Numbered from the stretch's first letter, positions 49,630 to 58,745 are shown. The stretch is DNA of 64,000 nucleotides from Actinomadura sp. J1-007 (GCF_009793335.1 NZ_WING01000001.1:992001-1056000); one strand, 5' to 3'. The notes: generated by a model not told the origin, from the letters alone. Made by a program: numbers and translations.

Positions 49630-52062
49630 GTGACCATCGATGAGAACGCGCTGGACCGACGGGTCGCCTCGCTCTCCCTCGACGCGAAGGCCGGGCTGCT
49701 GACCGGGGACGGCTTCTGGACGCTGCGCCCCCTCCCCGAGATCGGCCTGCGCCGCCTGGTGATGTCGGACGGCCCGAGCGGCGTCCGCGGCACGACCTGG
49801 GACGAGCGCTCCACGAGCCTGCTGTTCCCCAACCCGACCGCGCTCGCCGCGACCTGGGACCCGTCCGCCGCCGGGGAGGCCGGGCGGCTGAACGGCGCGC
49901 GGGCCCGCGCGATGGGCGTGCACGTCCTCCTCGCCCCGACGGTCAACCTGCACCGCACCCCGCTCGGCGGCCGGCACTTCGAGAACCTGTCCGAGGACCC
50001 GCTGCTCACCGCCCGGATCGCGGTCGCGTTCGTGCGGGGCGTGCAGTCCGCGGGCGTCGCGGCGACGGTCAAGCACTTCGTGGGCAACGACTCGGAGACC
50101 GCGCGCATGTCGTACGACGCGCGCATCGACGGGGAGACCCTCCACCAGCTCTACCTGCGGCCGTTCGAGGAGGCCGTCCGCGCGGGCGCGTGGGCGGTGA
50201 TGGCCGCCTACAACAAGGTCGGCGGAACGACGATGACCGAGCACCGGGACCTGCTCACCGGCCTGCTCAAGGAGCGGTGGGGCTTCGACGGCGTCCTGGT
50301 GTCGGACTGGACGGCGATCCGTTCCACCGAGGGCAGCGCGAACGCGGGCATGGACCTGGAGATGCCCGGCCTGCCCGAGAACCGCTGGCGCGGCAGGCTC
50401 GCCGCCGCCGTCCGCGAAGGCCGCGTCGCCGAGGAACTGGTCGACGACAAGGTACGGCGCGTGCTGCGGCTGGCCGCGCGGGTCGGGGCCCTGGACGGCT
50501 TCCCGGTGCCGCCGCCCGCGCCCGTTCCCGGCGACGTCCGCGAACGGCTCCGCGCCCTGGCGGCGCGCGGCATGGTCCTGCTGCGCAACGAGCGCGACGC
50601 CCTGCCGCTGACGCCCGGCGGGCTCGGGACGGGAGCCGGTCCGGGCGCGGCCCCGCACGTCGCGCTGATCGGGCCGAACGCCGTACGGTTCAGCGCCCAG
50701 GGCGGAGGCAGCGCGCACGTCAACCCCGAGCACGTCGTGACGCCCGAGGAAGGGCTCCGGCACGCGCTCGGCGACGGCGCGCGGATCACGGTGCGCCCGG
50801 GGGCGTTCCCGCACGAACGGCTCGCCCCGCTACCGCTCGGCCTGACCACCGACCCGGTCTCGGGCGACCCGGGCGTACGGCTGGAGTTCCTCGACGCGGC
50901 GGGGGCCGTGCTGCGCTCCGAACGCCGCGAGGCCGCGCGGTTCATCCTCTTCCAGGACGTCCCCGAGGAGACGCGCGTGATCGTGGCGCGCACGCGCGTG
51001 ACCCCGGCCGAGGAGGGCGTCCACACGTTCGCCGTCACCGGCGTCGGCGACCACGAGCTCAAGGTCGGCGGCACGGTCGCGCCGGTCGCGCTCGCGCGCG
51101 GCGACCGCGACCCGGTCGAGGCGGTGATGCGGCCTCCGGAGCACCGCGTGGAGGCGGCGCTGAAGGCGGGCGAGCCGGTCGACGTCGAGCTGCGGCACGC
51201 GTTGACGGGCGACGGGCCGTTCGCCTCGTTCGGCATCGGCCACCAGGCGCCGCGCCTGACGGACGACGGCGAGCTGGCCGCGTCCGTCGCCGCCGCCCGC
51301 GAGGCCGACGCGGCGGTCGTGGTCGTCGGCACGAACCCGGAGGTCGAGAGCGAGGGCTTCGACCGCACGTCACTCGCCCTGCCCGGCCGCCAGGACGAGC
51401 TGGTGTCGGCGGTCGCCGCCGCCAACCCCCGCACGATCGTGGTCGTCAACGCGGGCGCGCCGGTGCTGATGCCGTGGCGGGACGAGGTCGCCGCCGTGCT
51501 GTGGGCGTGGCTGCCGGGCCAGGAGGGCGGGGCCGCGATCGCGGACGTGCTGACCGGCGCGGCCGAGCCGGGCGGGCGGCTGCCGACCACGTTCCCGGTG
51601 ACCGGGACCGGCGTGCTGTCGCCCGTCCCCGACGGCGACGGCACCCTCGAATATTCCGAGGGGACGGCGATCGGCTACCGCCACTACCCGCCGCAGGACG
51701 TCGCGTACCCGTTCGGGCACGGGCTCGGCTACACCGCGTGGGAGTACGCGTCCCTCGTCGTGTCGGGCGGAACGGCCGAGGTGGCCGTCCGCAACGCCGG
51801 GCCCCGCGCCGGGCGCGAGGTCGTGCAGTGCTACGCGTACGGGGAGGCGTTCCCGGTGCGGCTGGCGGGCTTCGGCATCGCCGAGGCCGCGCCGGGCGAG
51901 ACGGTCACCGTCCGCGTCGAGCTGGACGAGCGCCTGACCGCCGCGCGGCCGTCCGGGCACGAGGACGGGCCGTCAGGCCATGCGGACCGGGCGTCCGGGC
52001 CGTTCACGCTGCGGGTCGGCCGGTCGATCGCCGACACCCGCCTGGAGGCCCGGATCGGGTGA
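49630..52062 (+). CDS. Glycoside hydrolase family 3 beta-glucosidase-like enzyme (with PA14-type insert)
   Basis: 810 residues from GTG 49630 (GGAGAGG upstream). GH3 N-terminal barrel: MSDGPSGVRGT, LAPTVNLHRTPLGGRHFENLSEDPLLT, KHFVGNDSE (K-H motif), and the nucleophile Asp in GVLVSDWTAIRST. The second domain is interrupted near residues 420-520 by a beta-rich insert of PA14 type (ARFILFQDVPEETRVIVART ... GDHELKVGG), then VVVVGTNPEVESEGFDRTSLALPGRQ and a C-terminal FnIII-like domain. No signal peptide, so it is cytoplasmic and acts on imported oligosaccharides. Followed by merR. Confidence 0.93.
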   Translation: MTIDENALDRRVASLSLDAKAGLLTGDGFWTLRPLPEIGLRRLVMSDGPSGVRGTTWDERSTSLLFPNPTALAATWDPSAAGEAGRLNGARARAMGVHVLLAPTVNLHRTPLGGRHFENLSEDPLLTARIAVAFVRGVQSAGVAATVKHFVGNDSETARMSYDARIDGETLHQLYLRPFEEAVRAGAWAVMAAYNKVGGTTMTEHRDLLTGLLKERWGFDGVLVSDWTAIRSTEGSANAGMDLEMPGLPENRWRGRLAAAVREGRVAEELVDDKVRRVLRLAARVGALDGFPVPPPAPVPGDVRERLRALAARGMVLLRNERDALPLTPGGLGTGAGPGAAPHVALIGPNAVRFSAQGGGSAHVNPEHVVTPEEGLRHALGDGARITVRPGAFPHERLAPLPLGLTTDPVSGDPGVRLEFLDAAGAVLRSERREAARFILFQDVPEETRVIVARTRVTPAEEGVHTFAVTGVGDHELKVGGTVAPVALARGDRDPVEAVMRPPEHRVEAALKAGEPVDVELRHALTGDGPFASFGIGHQAPRLTDDGELAASVAAAREADAAVVVVGTNPEVESEGFDRTSLALPGRQDELVSAVAAANPRTIVVVNAGAPVLMPWRDEVAAVLWAWLPGQEGGAAIADVLTGAAEPGGRLPTTFPVTGTGVLSPVPDGDGTLEYSEGTAIGYRHYPPQDVAYPFGHGLGYTAWEYASLVVSGGTAEVAVRNAGPRAGREVVQCYAYGEAFPVRLAGFGIAEAAPGETVTVRVELDERLTAARPSGHEDGPSGHADRASGPFTLRVGRSIADTRLEARIG

Positions 52063-52131
52063 CGGGGCCGTGACGGGATCGTGTCCGGACGACCCCGGTG
52101 CGTTGCCGGATACCGCCCTCACCGGCCGGTT

Positions 52132-52148
52132 GGATGGCGTTACCATCC
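52132..52148. promoter_or_regulatory. MerR operator palindrome
   Basis: GGATGG-CGTTA-CCATCC, six-base arms with a five-base centre, between the GH3 stop and the merR start. A further ATCCATCC word follows, giving a possible extended site. Typical MerR autoregulatory position. Confidence 0.6.
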
Positions 52149-52165
52149 ATCCGAGGGGGTGCGCG

Positions 52166-52792
52166 GTGCAGATCTCCGAGCTCAGCGATCGCAGCGGCCT
52201 GACCGTCCAGACGATCAAGTTCTACATCCGGGAGGGCCTGCTCCCCAAGGGCTCGGCGGTCAGCGCGACCCGGTCGGAGTACGACGAGCGGCACCTGGAG
52301 CGGCTCCGCCTGATCAACGCGCTGCGCGACATCGGCGACCTGCCCGTCGCCGCCATCCAGCAGATCATCGCGAGCGTCGACGACCCGTCGGTCGGCCTGC
52401 ACGAGCTGTTCGGCACCACCCAGTACGCGATCGGCCCGCACGTCGAGCGGCCCGACGACCCGCACTGGCGGGCCGCGCGCGAGGACGTCGACGCGCTGGT
52501 CCGCGAGCTCGGCTGGAAGGTCGGCGGCGGCGCGCCCGCCCGCGACCTGCTGGCGCACTCGTTCGTCGCGCTCCGCCGCCTCGGCTTCCCGATCACGCTG
52601 ACCGACCTGCGCCCCTACGTGCGGGCCGCGACCGAGGTCGCCGAGCACGAGCTGCGCCGGGTCAGCGACGACGCCCCGCGCACCCGCACCGTCCACTCGC
52701 TGCTGGTCTCGACCGTCCTGTACGAGCAGGTGCTCACCGCGCTGCACCGGCTCGCGCAGGAGGACGCGTCCGCCCGCCGCTTCGGCGCCTGA
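52166..52792 (+). CDS. MerR-family transcriptional regulator
   Basis: 208 residues from GTG 52166 (GAGGGGG upstream). MerR HTH: VQISELSDRSGLTVQTIKFYIREGLLPKG, followed by YDERHLERLRLINALRDIGDLPVAAIQQII. The C-terminal domain (HELFGTTQYAIGP, HSFVALRRLGFPITLTDLRPYVRAA) has no metal-binding cysteines, so it senses an organic ligand or only dimerises. Follows the GH3 gene by 103 bp, probably under its own promoter. Confidence 0.92.
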   Translation: MQISELSDRSGLTVQTIKFYIREGLLPKGSAVSATRSEYDERHLERLRLINALRDIGDLPVAAIQQIIASVDDPSVGLHELFGTTQYAIGPHVERPDDPHWRAAREDVDALVRELGWKVGGGAPARDLLAHSFVALRRLGFPITLTDLRPYVRAATEVAEHELRRVSDDAPRTRTVHSLLVSTVLYEQVLTALHRLAQEDASARRFGA

Positions 52793-52951
52793 CCCCCGGC
52801 CCCGTCCCGCCTTCGCCCGCCTTCGGGCACCTTTGCCCGCCTCCAGGCGTGGCCGCGCGCCCGTCCACCTCCGCGCCCCGTCCGTCCGGGGCCGCTCGGG
52901 CGGCTCGGGGGCGCCCACCTGCGCTGTGTCCGATTTCACCGTTTCCATCGC

Positions 52952-53157
52952 GTATCATGGGAACCGCAGGTCACACCTCAGGCCAACGGGGCCCGCGACG
53001 TCGCAGCCGGCGACGGAGCCAGTGGACCACGCCCGTCACGGACGTCCCGCCGGGGACCCGTACGCAAGGTCGGGCGGCGAACGGGCCCCGGGTACGTGTT
53101 CTTGCGCTCGCACGAGGGGCTCTCACCCCTGTCCCCGCGACCGTAAGGACGAGTCCG
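52952..53157 (+). ncRNA. Structured leader RNA candidate before the DUF2165 gene (possible riboswitch)
   Basis: The 365-bp gene gap 52793-53157 holds no convincing ORF. Its last 200 bp contain nested inverted repeats: a long-range pair ACGGGGCCCG (52983-52992) with CGGGCCCCGG (about 53090-53099) encloses hairpins CGTCGC/GCGACG and GTCCC-GCCG-GGGAC. Outside it are GGGGCTCTCACCCC and the Shine-Dalgarno GTAAGGACGAG. Conserved-looking words GGTCACACCTC, GACGGAGCCAGTGGACC and CCGGGGACCCGTACGCAAGG recall actinomycete c-di-AMP (ydaO-type) leaders, but I cannot confirm the class. Part of 52793-52951 is low-complexity C-rich DNA with no visible feature. Confidence 0.45.
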
Positions 53158-53742
53158 ATGACTTCTCCCGCACGCGTGCAGCGCTTCGACACGACGTGGT
53201 TCATCCGCGCCACCAAGGCGCTGCTCACCTTCACCGTCGGCGGTTTCGCCTTCTTCGTGGTGTTCGGCAACGTGACCGACTACTGGACGAACTTCAACTT
53301 CGTCTCGCACGTGTTCGCGATGGACGCGCAGAAGCCGGCGCTGCACGAGGTCAGCAAGATCAACTATCGCGCGATCTCCTGGAACTGGTTCCACCACCTC
53401 GCCTACGTCGGCGTCATCGTCACCGAGGCGCTGATCATGGTGACCTGCCTGGCCTCGGCGTACCGGCAGGCGCGCACGCTGCGCGCGCCCGACGCCGCGT
53501 ACCGCAAGGCCAAGCGGTGGGGCGTGGTCGGCTGCACGATCGGCCTGTTCCTGTGGTTCTTCGGCTTCCAGGCCGTGGCCGGGGAATGGTTCGGCATGTG
53601 GATGAACGAGACCTGGAACGGGATTCCCGACGCCGTCCGGCTGTGCACCTACATCGGCATCGTGCTGGTCTACCTGACGATGACCAACGACCGCGCGGCG
53701 GACGAGTCCGACGCGGCCCGGTCCGGCCGGGGCGCCGCCTGA
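53158..53742 (+). CDS. DUF2165 integral membrane protein
   Basis: 194 residues, four predicted membrane helices (ATKALLTFTVGGFAFFVVFGNVTDYWTNF, VGVIVTEALIMVTCLASAY, RWGVVGCTIGLFLWFFGFQAVAGEWFGMWMN, LCTYIGIVLVYLTMT). Family landmark: DYWTNFNFVSHVFAMD...ISWNWFHHLAYVG. Function unknown in the family. ATG 53158 with GTAAGGA upstream. Its long, hairpin-rich 5' leader suggests RNA-level control. Confidence 0.92.
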   Translation: MTSPARVQRFDTTWFIRATKALLTFTVGGFAFFVVFGNVTDYWTNFNFVSHVFAMDAQKPALHEVSKINYRAISWNWFHHLAYVGVIVTEALIMVTCLASAYRQARTLRAPDAAYRKAKRWGVVGCTIGLFLWFFGFQAVAGEWFGMWMNETWNGIPDAVRLCTYIGIVLVYLTMTNDRAADESDAARSGRGAA

Positions 53743-53951
53743 CCTGCGGCCCGGCCGGCGGGCGCCCGCCGCTCGGCGGGCGCCCGCCCGCATTCCGCGC
53801 CCCCTACCGCACAATTCCGGGATAACGGGTCGGAATTCTTTGAGCAAATGGTCCCGACAAATCCGTAATCGCGGGCATGACCTAATATGAAGGTCCGCGG
53901 GGGCGTCCGGCCCCGCGCTTCCACAGGGCAGGGCCGAGGGTTGAGGTGCCG

Positions 53952-54340
53952 ATGACCGCGAAGGACGTCCCGGGCTCCACCGGCGGAGGCTGGCGGGACC
54001 GGCTCCTCGCCGAGGGCAGCGATCCCGACCCGCGCTTCACGCTCGCGAACGAGCGCACGTTCCTCGCCTGGATCCGCACCGCGCTCGCCCTCGTCGCGGG
54101 CGGCATCGGCATCGCGCTCAGCGGGGAGCTGATCGTCTCGCCGCTGCGGCACGTCCTCGCGCTGGTGTTCTCCGGCGCGGGCGCGCTGCTCGCGATGCTG
54201 GCGTTCCGGCGCTGGCTGCGCACCGAGCGCGCGCTGCGCCGCCACGAGACCCTGCCGCCCCCGCGCTCGCGCCGGTCATGGCGTACGGGCTGGCCGCCGC
54301 GGCGGTGGCGCTGGTGGTCGCGCTGCTGGCCACCCGGTGA
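53952..54340 (+). CDS. DUF202 (YidH-type) membrane protein, first of two; one apparent frameshift
   Basis: From ATG 53952 (GAGGTGCCG upstream) the protein reads DPRFTLANERTFLAWIRTALALVAGGIGIAL, the DUF202 core. It continues through a third helix until a C5 run at 54258-54262. One added C restores PPPALAPVMAYGLAAAAVALVVALLATR and a stop at 54338-54340, giving 129 residues (389+1 nt). Without the base the frame runs on into unrelated Arg/Pro-rich translation through the next gene. The restored stop overlaps the GTG start of the next gene (GTGA), strong support for the correction. Confidence 0.85.
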
Positions 54341-54666
54341 ACGGGTCCGGCCGCCGTCCGGACCTGTGGGATCCGGGCGCCCAGCCGGAACGCACCGCGC
54401 TCGCCTGGTCGCGGACCACGCTCGCGCTGATCGTCACGGGGCTGCTGTGCATCCGGCTCGCTCCGACGTGGACGGGCGCCGCCGTCGCGTCCGCCGTCGT
54501 GTGCGGGTCGGCCGGGCTGCTGCTGCACCGGGCGCGCGCCCGGCTGGGCGCGCGGAACGGCCGGCTCCGCGCGGGGCGCCCGGTCGCCGACCCGGCCTCG
54601 GTCCTGCTCACCACCTGCCTGACCGTCCTGCTCGGCGCGGTCGGCCTGGCCTTCGCGCTCGCCTGA
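54337..54666 (+). CDS. DUF202 membrane protein, second of two
   Basis: 109 residues, three hydrophobic helices: ERTALAWSRTTLALIVTGLLCIRLAPTW, AVASAVVCGSAGLLLHRARARLG and SVLLTTCLTVLLGAVGLAFALA. The R-T-x-L-A-W-x-R-T signature is the DUF202 hallmark. GTG 54337 overlaps the corrected stop of the first copy, so the two are coupled, a common actinomycete arrangement (YidH plus YidG-like). Function unknown. Confidence 0.88.
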   Translation: MNGSGRRPDLWDPGAQPERTALAWSRTTLALIVTGLLCIRLAPTWTGAAVASAVVCGSAGLLLHRARARLGARNGRLRAGRPVADPASVLLTTCLTVLLGAVGLAFALA

Positions 54667-54797
54667 CGGCGGCGGGCCGCGGCGGTTCAGGCATGTCCGG
54701 TACGCATGGGTGGTGTGCGAGAGACTCGCTTGTGGCATGTCTGGCCGCGGCCTAGCGTCGTTCGGGCCGAATCCGAACGACGGAGGTTGATCCCGCT

Positions 54798-55196
54798 ATG
54801 CGTCTCACCCGCAGCGACCCGGCGACCGTTCCCGCGCCGCCGCCCGGCCGCTACTCCCACGCCGTCCAGGTCACGTCGGGGCCGATGCTGTACGTCTCAG
54901 GACAGATCGCGCTCGGGGCGGACGGCGGGATCGACGCGCCGGGCGACATGGCCAGGCAGTCGGAGGTCGTGTTCTCGATCCTGGAACGGATCCTCGCGGC
55001 GCACGACGCGTCGTTCGCCGACGTGGTCAACGTGCGCACGTTCGTCACCGACCTGGGGCTGCTCGCCGAGTACGCCGAGGTGCGCGGCCCGTTCTTCGGC
55101 GGCGGACTTCCGACGAGCACCACGGTGGAGGTGCCCCGCCTGTTTCACCCGGACGCGCTGCTGGAGGTGGAAGTCGTCGCCGCGCTGCCCGGCTGA
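54798..55196 (+). CDS. RidA-family (YjgF/YER057c/UK114) protein
   Basis: 132 residues. Contains YSHAVQVTSGPMLYVSGQIALGADG, FADVVNVRTFVTDLGLLAEYAEV and the conserved Arg in TTVEVPRLFHPDALLEVEVVA, the substrate-binding arginine of RidA imine deaminases. Removes reactive 2-aminoacrylate-type imines from PLP enzymes. Its last 52 bases overlap the convergent lysR gene, so the two mRNAs are antisense at their ends. Confidence 0.92.
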   Translation: MRLTRSDPATVPAPPPGRYSHAVQVTSGPMLYVSGQIALGADGGIDAPGDMARQSEVVFSILERILAAHDASFADVVNVRTFVTDLGLLAEYAEVRGPFFGGGLPTSTTVEVPRLFHPDALLEVEVVAALPG

Positions 55197-56095
55197 GGCC
55201 CGGCGGCGGCGCGCAGGTCGTCCAGGAAGGCGGTCACCGGCGGGAAGCGCCGCGCGTGCCGGGCCACGGCCGCGTAGACCGTCCGGCGGAGCGGTTCGGG
55301 GGCGACGGGGCGCAGCACAACGCCGTCGGTGGCCGCCGCGCCGGCGGCGAGCGCGGGCACGAGCGTGACCCCGAGCCCTCCGGCGACCAGGCCCAGCTTC
55401 GACAGCCATTCGGACGCCCGCAGCGGCGTCTCGGGCACGAACCCGGCGGCCTCGCAGCGGGCCCGCAGCGCGGCGACGGCCTCGGGGGTGTCGGCGACGA
55501 TCCACGGGTCGTCCGCCAGTTCGGCCATCGGGACGCGGTCCCGGCCGGCGAGGCGGTGGCCGGCGGGCAGCGCGACCAGCAGCGGATCGTCCAGCAGGTG
55601 GACGAGGTCCGCGGCGGCGAGGTCCGGGGTCTTGTGCGTGCTCACCACGGCGAGGTCGAGGTCGCCGGCTTCGAGCATGGGGAGCAGCCGTTCGGTGGTG
55701 CCCTCGCGCAGCGACGGGCGCACGCCGGGATGCCGGGCGCGGAACCGGGCGAGCGCGCGCGGGACGAGCGCCGTGGTGGCCGTCGGGAACGCGCCGAGCC
55801 TCAGCGTCCCGGCGTCGAGCCGCCGCAGGCCGTCGAGCGCGCGGGCGGTGTCGGCGAGCCGTTCGAGCAACGCGCGCGCGTGCGGGAGCAGGTACTCCCC
55901 CGCCGGGGTCGGCCGTACGCCCCGCGCGCCGCGCGCGAACAGCTCGACGCCGCACACCTCCTCCAGCGCGGCGATCTGCCGCGAGACCGCCGACTGCGTG
56001 TAGCCCTCGGCGGACGCGGCGGCGGTGAACGACCCGAGGTCGGCGACTGCCGCGAACGTCCGCAGCAGGACGGGGTCGAGGGACTCGGCGCGCAT
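55145..56095 (-). CDS. LysR-family transcriptional regulator
   Basis: 316 residues from ATG 56095 (MRAESLDPVLLRTFAAVADLGSFTAAASAEGYTQSAVSRQIAALEE, the classical LysR HTH). Ligand domain: LRLGAFPTATTALVPRALARFRARHPG, DLAVVSTHK, VALPAGHRLAGR and GLGVTLVPALA. Divergent from the SAM-hydrolase gene and convergent with ridA (52-bp overlap). The target is likely the divergent gene or ridA. Confidence 0.93.
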   Translation of the reverse strand: MRAESLDPVLLRTFAAVADLGSFTAAASAEGYTQSAVSRQIAALEEVCGVELFARGARGVRPTPAGEYLLPHARALLERLADTARALDGLRRLDAGTLRLGAFPTATTALVPRALARFRARHPGVRPSLREGTTERLLPMLEAGDLDLAVVSTHKTPDLAAADLVHLLDDPLLVALPAGHRLAGRDRVPMAELADDPWIVADTPEAVAALRARCEAAGFVPETPLRASEWLSKLGLVAGGLGVTLVPALAAGAAATDGVVLRPVAPEPLRRTVYAAVARHARRFPPVTAFLDDLRAAAGPQPGSAATTSTSSSASG

Positions 56096-56228
56096 GGGGG
56101 CGAGCTTACGTAACGCCGCGCCCGGCGATAGCCTCGGGCCGAACGCCTCGGGCGGCCGTGCCGCGCGCACGCCCGGCGCCGCGCCGTTCGTCGTTTCCGC
56201 AGGTCCGCCGGGTCGTGAGGGTCGTTCC

Positions 56229-57101
56229 GTGTCCGAGAGCCGTCCGTTCGTCAGCCTCGCCACCGACTTCGGGGCCGCCTACACCGGCACGTGCGCCGGG
56301 GTCGTCCACGCGATCGCGCCGACGGCCGCCGTGCTGGTGCTGAGCGACGAGATCACGCCGTACCGGGTGCGCGAGGGGGCGATGCTGCTGCGCCAGGCGC
56401 TGCCGTACCTGCCGGTGGGCGTGCACATCGGGATCGTCGATCCGGGCGTCGGCACGCCCCGGCGGCCCGTCGCGGTCGTGACCGGGCGCGGCGACGTGCT
56501 GATCGGCCCAGACAACGGCCTGCTGCCGCCCGCCGCCGAGAAGCTCGGCGGAGCCGTCCGGGCGCACGTCTTGGAGAACCCCGCCTACCGGCAGGAGTCG
56601 GTCTCGACCACGTTCCACGGCCGCGACGTGTTCGCGCCCGCCGGGGCGCACGTGGCGCGCGGCGTCGAGGTCGCCGACCTCGGCCCGGCGGTCGATCCCG
56701 ACGCGCTGGTCCCGCTGGACGTCCGCGCGCCGTCCGTCCGCGAGGGCGAGCTGACGGCCGGGGTGCTCTACACCGACCGCTACGGGAGCCTGGTCCTGCA
56801 CGCCGGCCGGGACGACCTCGCGGCGGCGCTCGGCGGCGTCGCGTACGGCGACCCGCTCGACCTGTCCCTGACCGGCGCGGACGGGACGCCGCGCCGCGTC
56901 CGCGCGCCGTTCGCCGAGACGTTCGGGAGCGTCGCGCGCGGGGAGCCGCTGGTGTGGGTCGACTCGTCCGGCTGGCTCGGGCTGGCGGTCAACCAGGGCT
57001 CGGCCGCCGAACGTTTCGCCCTGGACGACGACGGCACGCTGACGATCCGCCGCGCCCCGACCGTGCCTGCCCCGACCGAGCCCGCCCCGGCGCCCCGCTG
57101 A
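56229..57101 (+). CDS. S-adenosyl-L-methionine hydrolase/hydroxide adenosyltransferase (DUF62)
   Basis: 290 residues from GTG 56229 (GTGAGGG upstream). Family motifs: FVSLATDFGAAYTGTCAGVV, IVDPGVGTPRRPVAVV (catalytic D-x3-G-x-x-R), GPDNGLLPPAAE, STTFHGRDVFAPAGAHVARG, and YTDRYGSLVLH in the C-terminal domain. It converts SAM to adenosine and methionine, or uses hydroxide/halide. A chlorinase or fluorinase loop insertion is not seen, so plain hydrolysis is expected. Divergent from lysR. Confidence 0.92.
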   Translation: MSESRPFVSLATDFGAAYTGTCAGVVHAIAPTAAVLVLSDEITPYRVREGAMLLRQALPYLPVGVHIGIVDPGVGTPRRPVAVVTGRGDVLIGPDNGLLPPAAEKLGGAVRAHVLENPAYRQESVSTTFHGRDVFAPAGAHVARGVEVADLGPAVDPDALVPLDVRAPSVREGELTAGVLYTDRYGSLVLHAGRDDLAAALGGVAYGDPLDLSLTGADGTPRRVRAPFAETFGSVARGEPLVWVDSSGWLGLAVNQGSAAERFALDDDGTLTIRRAPTVPAPTEPAPAPR

Positions 57102-57132
57102 GGGCGAGCGGTCTGCAGAGGGCGGGGCCGCT

Positions 57133-57974
57133 TCAGACGAAGGAGCGGCCCTTGCGCATGCGGCGGCGGAAGTCCCACAGGTAGACGTTGAACGGGAACC
57201 TGCGCAGCGGCCCCGGCATCAGCCGGTTGGCCACGGCCATGCCCTTCAGCGCGGCGGCGAAGACGGCCCGGTCGCGGCCCGTCCACTCGTAGCCGAGCTC
57301 GTCGCGGAACTCCTGCGGCAGGAACCCGACCGTCATGACCCGGTTGAACGGGCCGAGGACCTTGGCGAGCGGGCCCGGGAGGAACCTCACCTCCGCGATC
57401 CCGCGCAGGTAGGCGCGCGTCTGGCGGTCGACCTCGATCCGCTGGACGGACTCCTTCCAGTACGCCTCGAACGCCTCCCGGTCGGCGGGCCACATGTCGG
57501 GCCGCACCTGGAGGGTCGTCCCGAAGCGGGCGCCGTGCTCGTAGAACCGGCGCAGCGTCTCCGGGCCGGGGTCGCCGTAGAACGCCCGGTAGGTGTCCTC
57601 GTACCCCGGTAGATGCAGGCGGCGACCCAGAGCTGGAGTTCGCGGTCGAACGCGTTGTAGCGGACCGGGCTGTCCTCGTCCGAACGGACCAGCCGGTGCG
57701 ACCTGTTGACCTCCTGGCGCATCCACTCCCGCTCCTCGGGCGTGCCGACGGCCGCGACCACGAGGTAGGTGAGGGTCGTGCGGGTGCGCTTGACCGGGTG
57801 CAGGTCCAGCCGTCCGCTGTCGACCTTGCTCTCGACCACGCCGCGCCCGACGGGGCGCCGGGAGAGCTGCATGATGACGTTCGCGCCGCCCGCGACCAGC
57901 GCGAGGCCGGTCATCAGCTCGGTGTGCGCACGGGGGACGGGGGCGGCGTCCGCCCGTTCGGCAAGCTCGGTCAT
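57133..57974 (-). CDS. MpaB-type oxygenase family protein (DUF2236); one apparent frameshift
   Basis: ATG 57974. N-terminal part: [84 protein letters not shown]. The frame then breaks at a C4 run (57604-57607, + strand). One added base continues with [28 protein letters not shown] and the rest of the 280-residue protein (842+1 nt), ending [12 protein letters not shown]. The family uses a conserved His/Asp/Arg set; MpaB cleaves a prenyl side chain in mycophenolic acid synthesis, while bacterial members have mostly unknown substrates. Divergent from the TetR at 58039. Confidence 0.83.
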
Positions 57975-57991
57975 GCCGCCTCCAGATCAGT

Positions 57992-58039
57992 AAACGCCTG
58001 TGTGCAGAATTTAGAGATCAAGAAACGGCTGTGTCAAGA
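57992..58039. promoter_or_regulatory. Direct-repeat operator between MpaB-like and TetR genes
   Basis: AAACGCCTGTGTGCAGA (57992-58008) and AAACGGCTGTGTCAAGA (58023-58039) are imperfect direct repeats, 31 bp apart (three helical turns), spanning the divergent promoter. The second copy ends at the A of the likely tetR start. Confidence 0.65.
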
Positions 58040-58695
58040 TGGGGGGCGTGAGCTCCGCGTCACCCCGGGTCTACGGCGGCGTCGACGCCGACGCGCGCCG
58101 CGCCGAGCGCCGCGCCCGGCTGCTGGAGGCCGGGCTGGACCTGCTCGGCACCGGCGGCCTCCAGGCCACGACCCTGCGCAAGGTCTGCGAGCACGCCGGG
58201 CTCGCGGCCCGCTACTTCTACGAGAGCTTCCCCGACCTGGACTCGCTGATCGTCGCCGTGTTCGACGACATCGTCGAGCAGCTCGTCCGGGCCGGGACCG
58301 AGGCGCTCGCGGACGCCCCGGCCGACACCCGGGGCCGCCTGCGCACGGGCCTCGGCACCGCGATCGACTTCATCGGCGACGACCCCCGCAAGGGGCACGT
58401 CGTGCTCACCGTGGCCATGGGCAGCCCGCCGCTCGCCGAGCGCCGCCTGAGCGCGGGCGAGCGCATCGCCCGCCTCGTCGCCGACCGCACCCGCGACGCG
58501 TACGGCGACGGCGAGGCCCCGAGCGACCGGCACCTGATCCTGATCTCCCGCTTCCTGGTCGGAGGCTTCGCCGAGACGCTGACCGCGTGGATGCGGGACC
58601 CGTCCACCCCCCGCGACCGCCTCCTGGACGAGTGCGTCGAGCTCTTCCTCGCGACCACCTCGGCCCTCGCCACCCTCCGCGCGTCCGACTCCTGA
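58039..58695 (+). CDS. TetR-family regulator divergent from the MpaB-like gene
   Basis: 218 residues from ATG 58039 (GTG 58048 is possible). HTH: RRARLLEAGLDLLGTGGLQATTLRKVCEHAGLAARYFYESFPDLDSLI, the 'ARYFYESF' subtype of recognition helix. The all-helical C-terminal domain has RGRLRTGLGTAIDFIGDDPRKG, LVGGFAETLTAWM. Divergent from the MpaB-like gene across repeated AAACGCCTGTGT words, so that gene and itself are probable targets. Confidence 0.9.
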   Translation: MGGVSSASPRVYGGVDADARRAERRARLLEAGLDLLGTGGLQATTLRKVCEHAGLAARYFYESFPDLDSLIVAVFDDIVEQLVRAGTEALADAPADTRGRLRTGLGTAIDFIGDDPRKGHVVLTVAMGSPPLAERRLSAGERIARLVADRTRDAYGDGEAPSDRHLILISRFLVGGFAETLTAWMRDPSTPRDRLLDECVELFLATTSALATLRASDS

Positions 58696-58745
58696 CCCGC
58701 CGCCGCGCTCCCGGCCCGCGGCGGGGCGGTGGGAGACTGATCGCC

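Noticed and set aside
54258..54262. Programmed ribosomal frameshift at C runs (DUF202, beta-propeller, MpaB-like and others)
   Set aside because: Seven breaks in unrelated genes with the same lesion type are better explained by sequence undercalls. No conserved slippery heptamer plus pseudoknot is visible.
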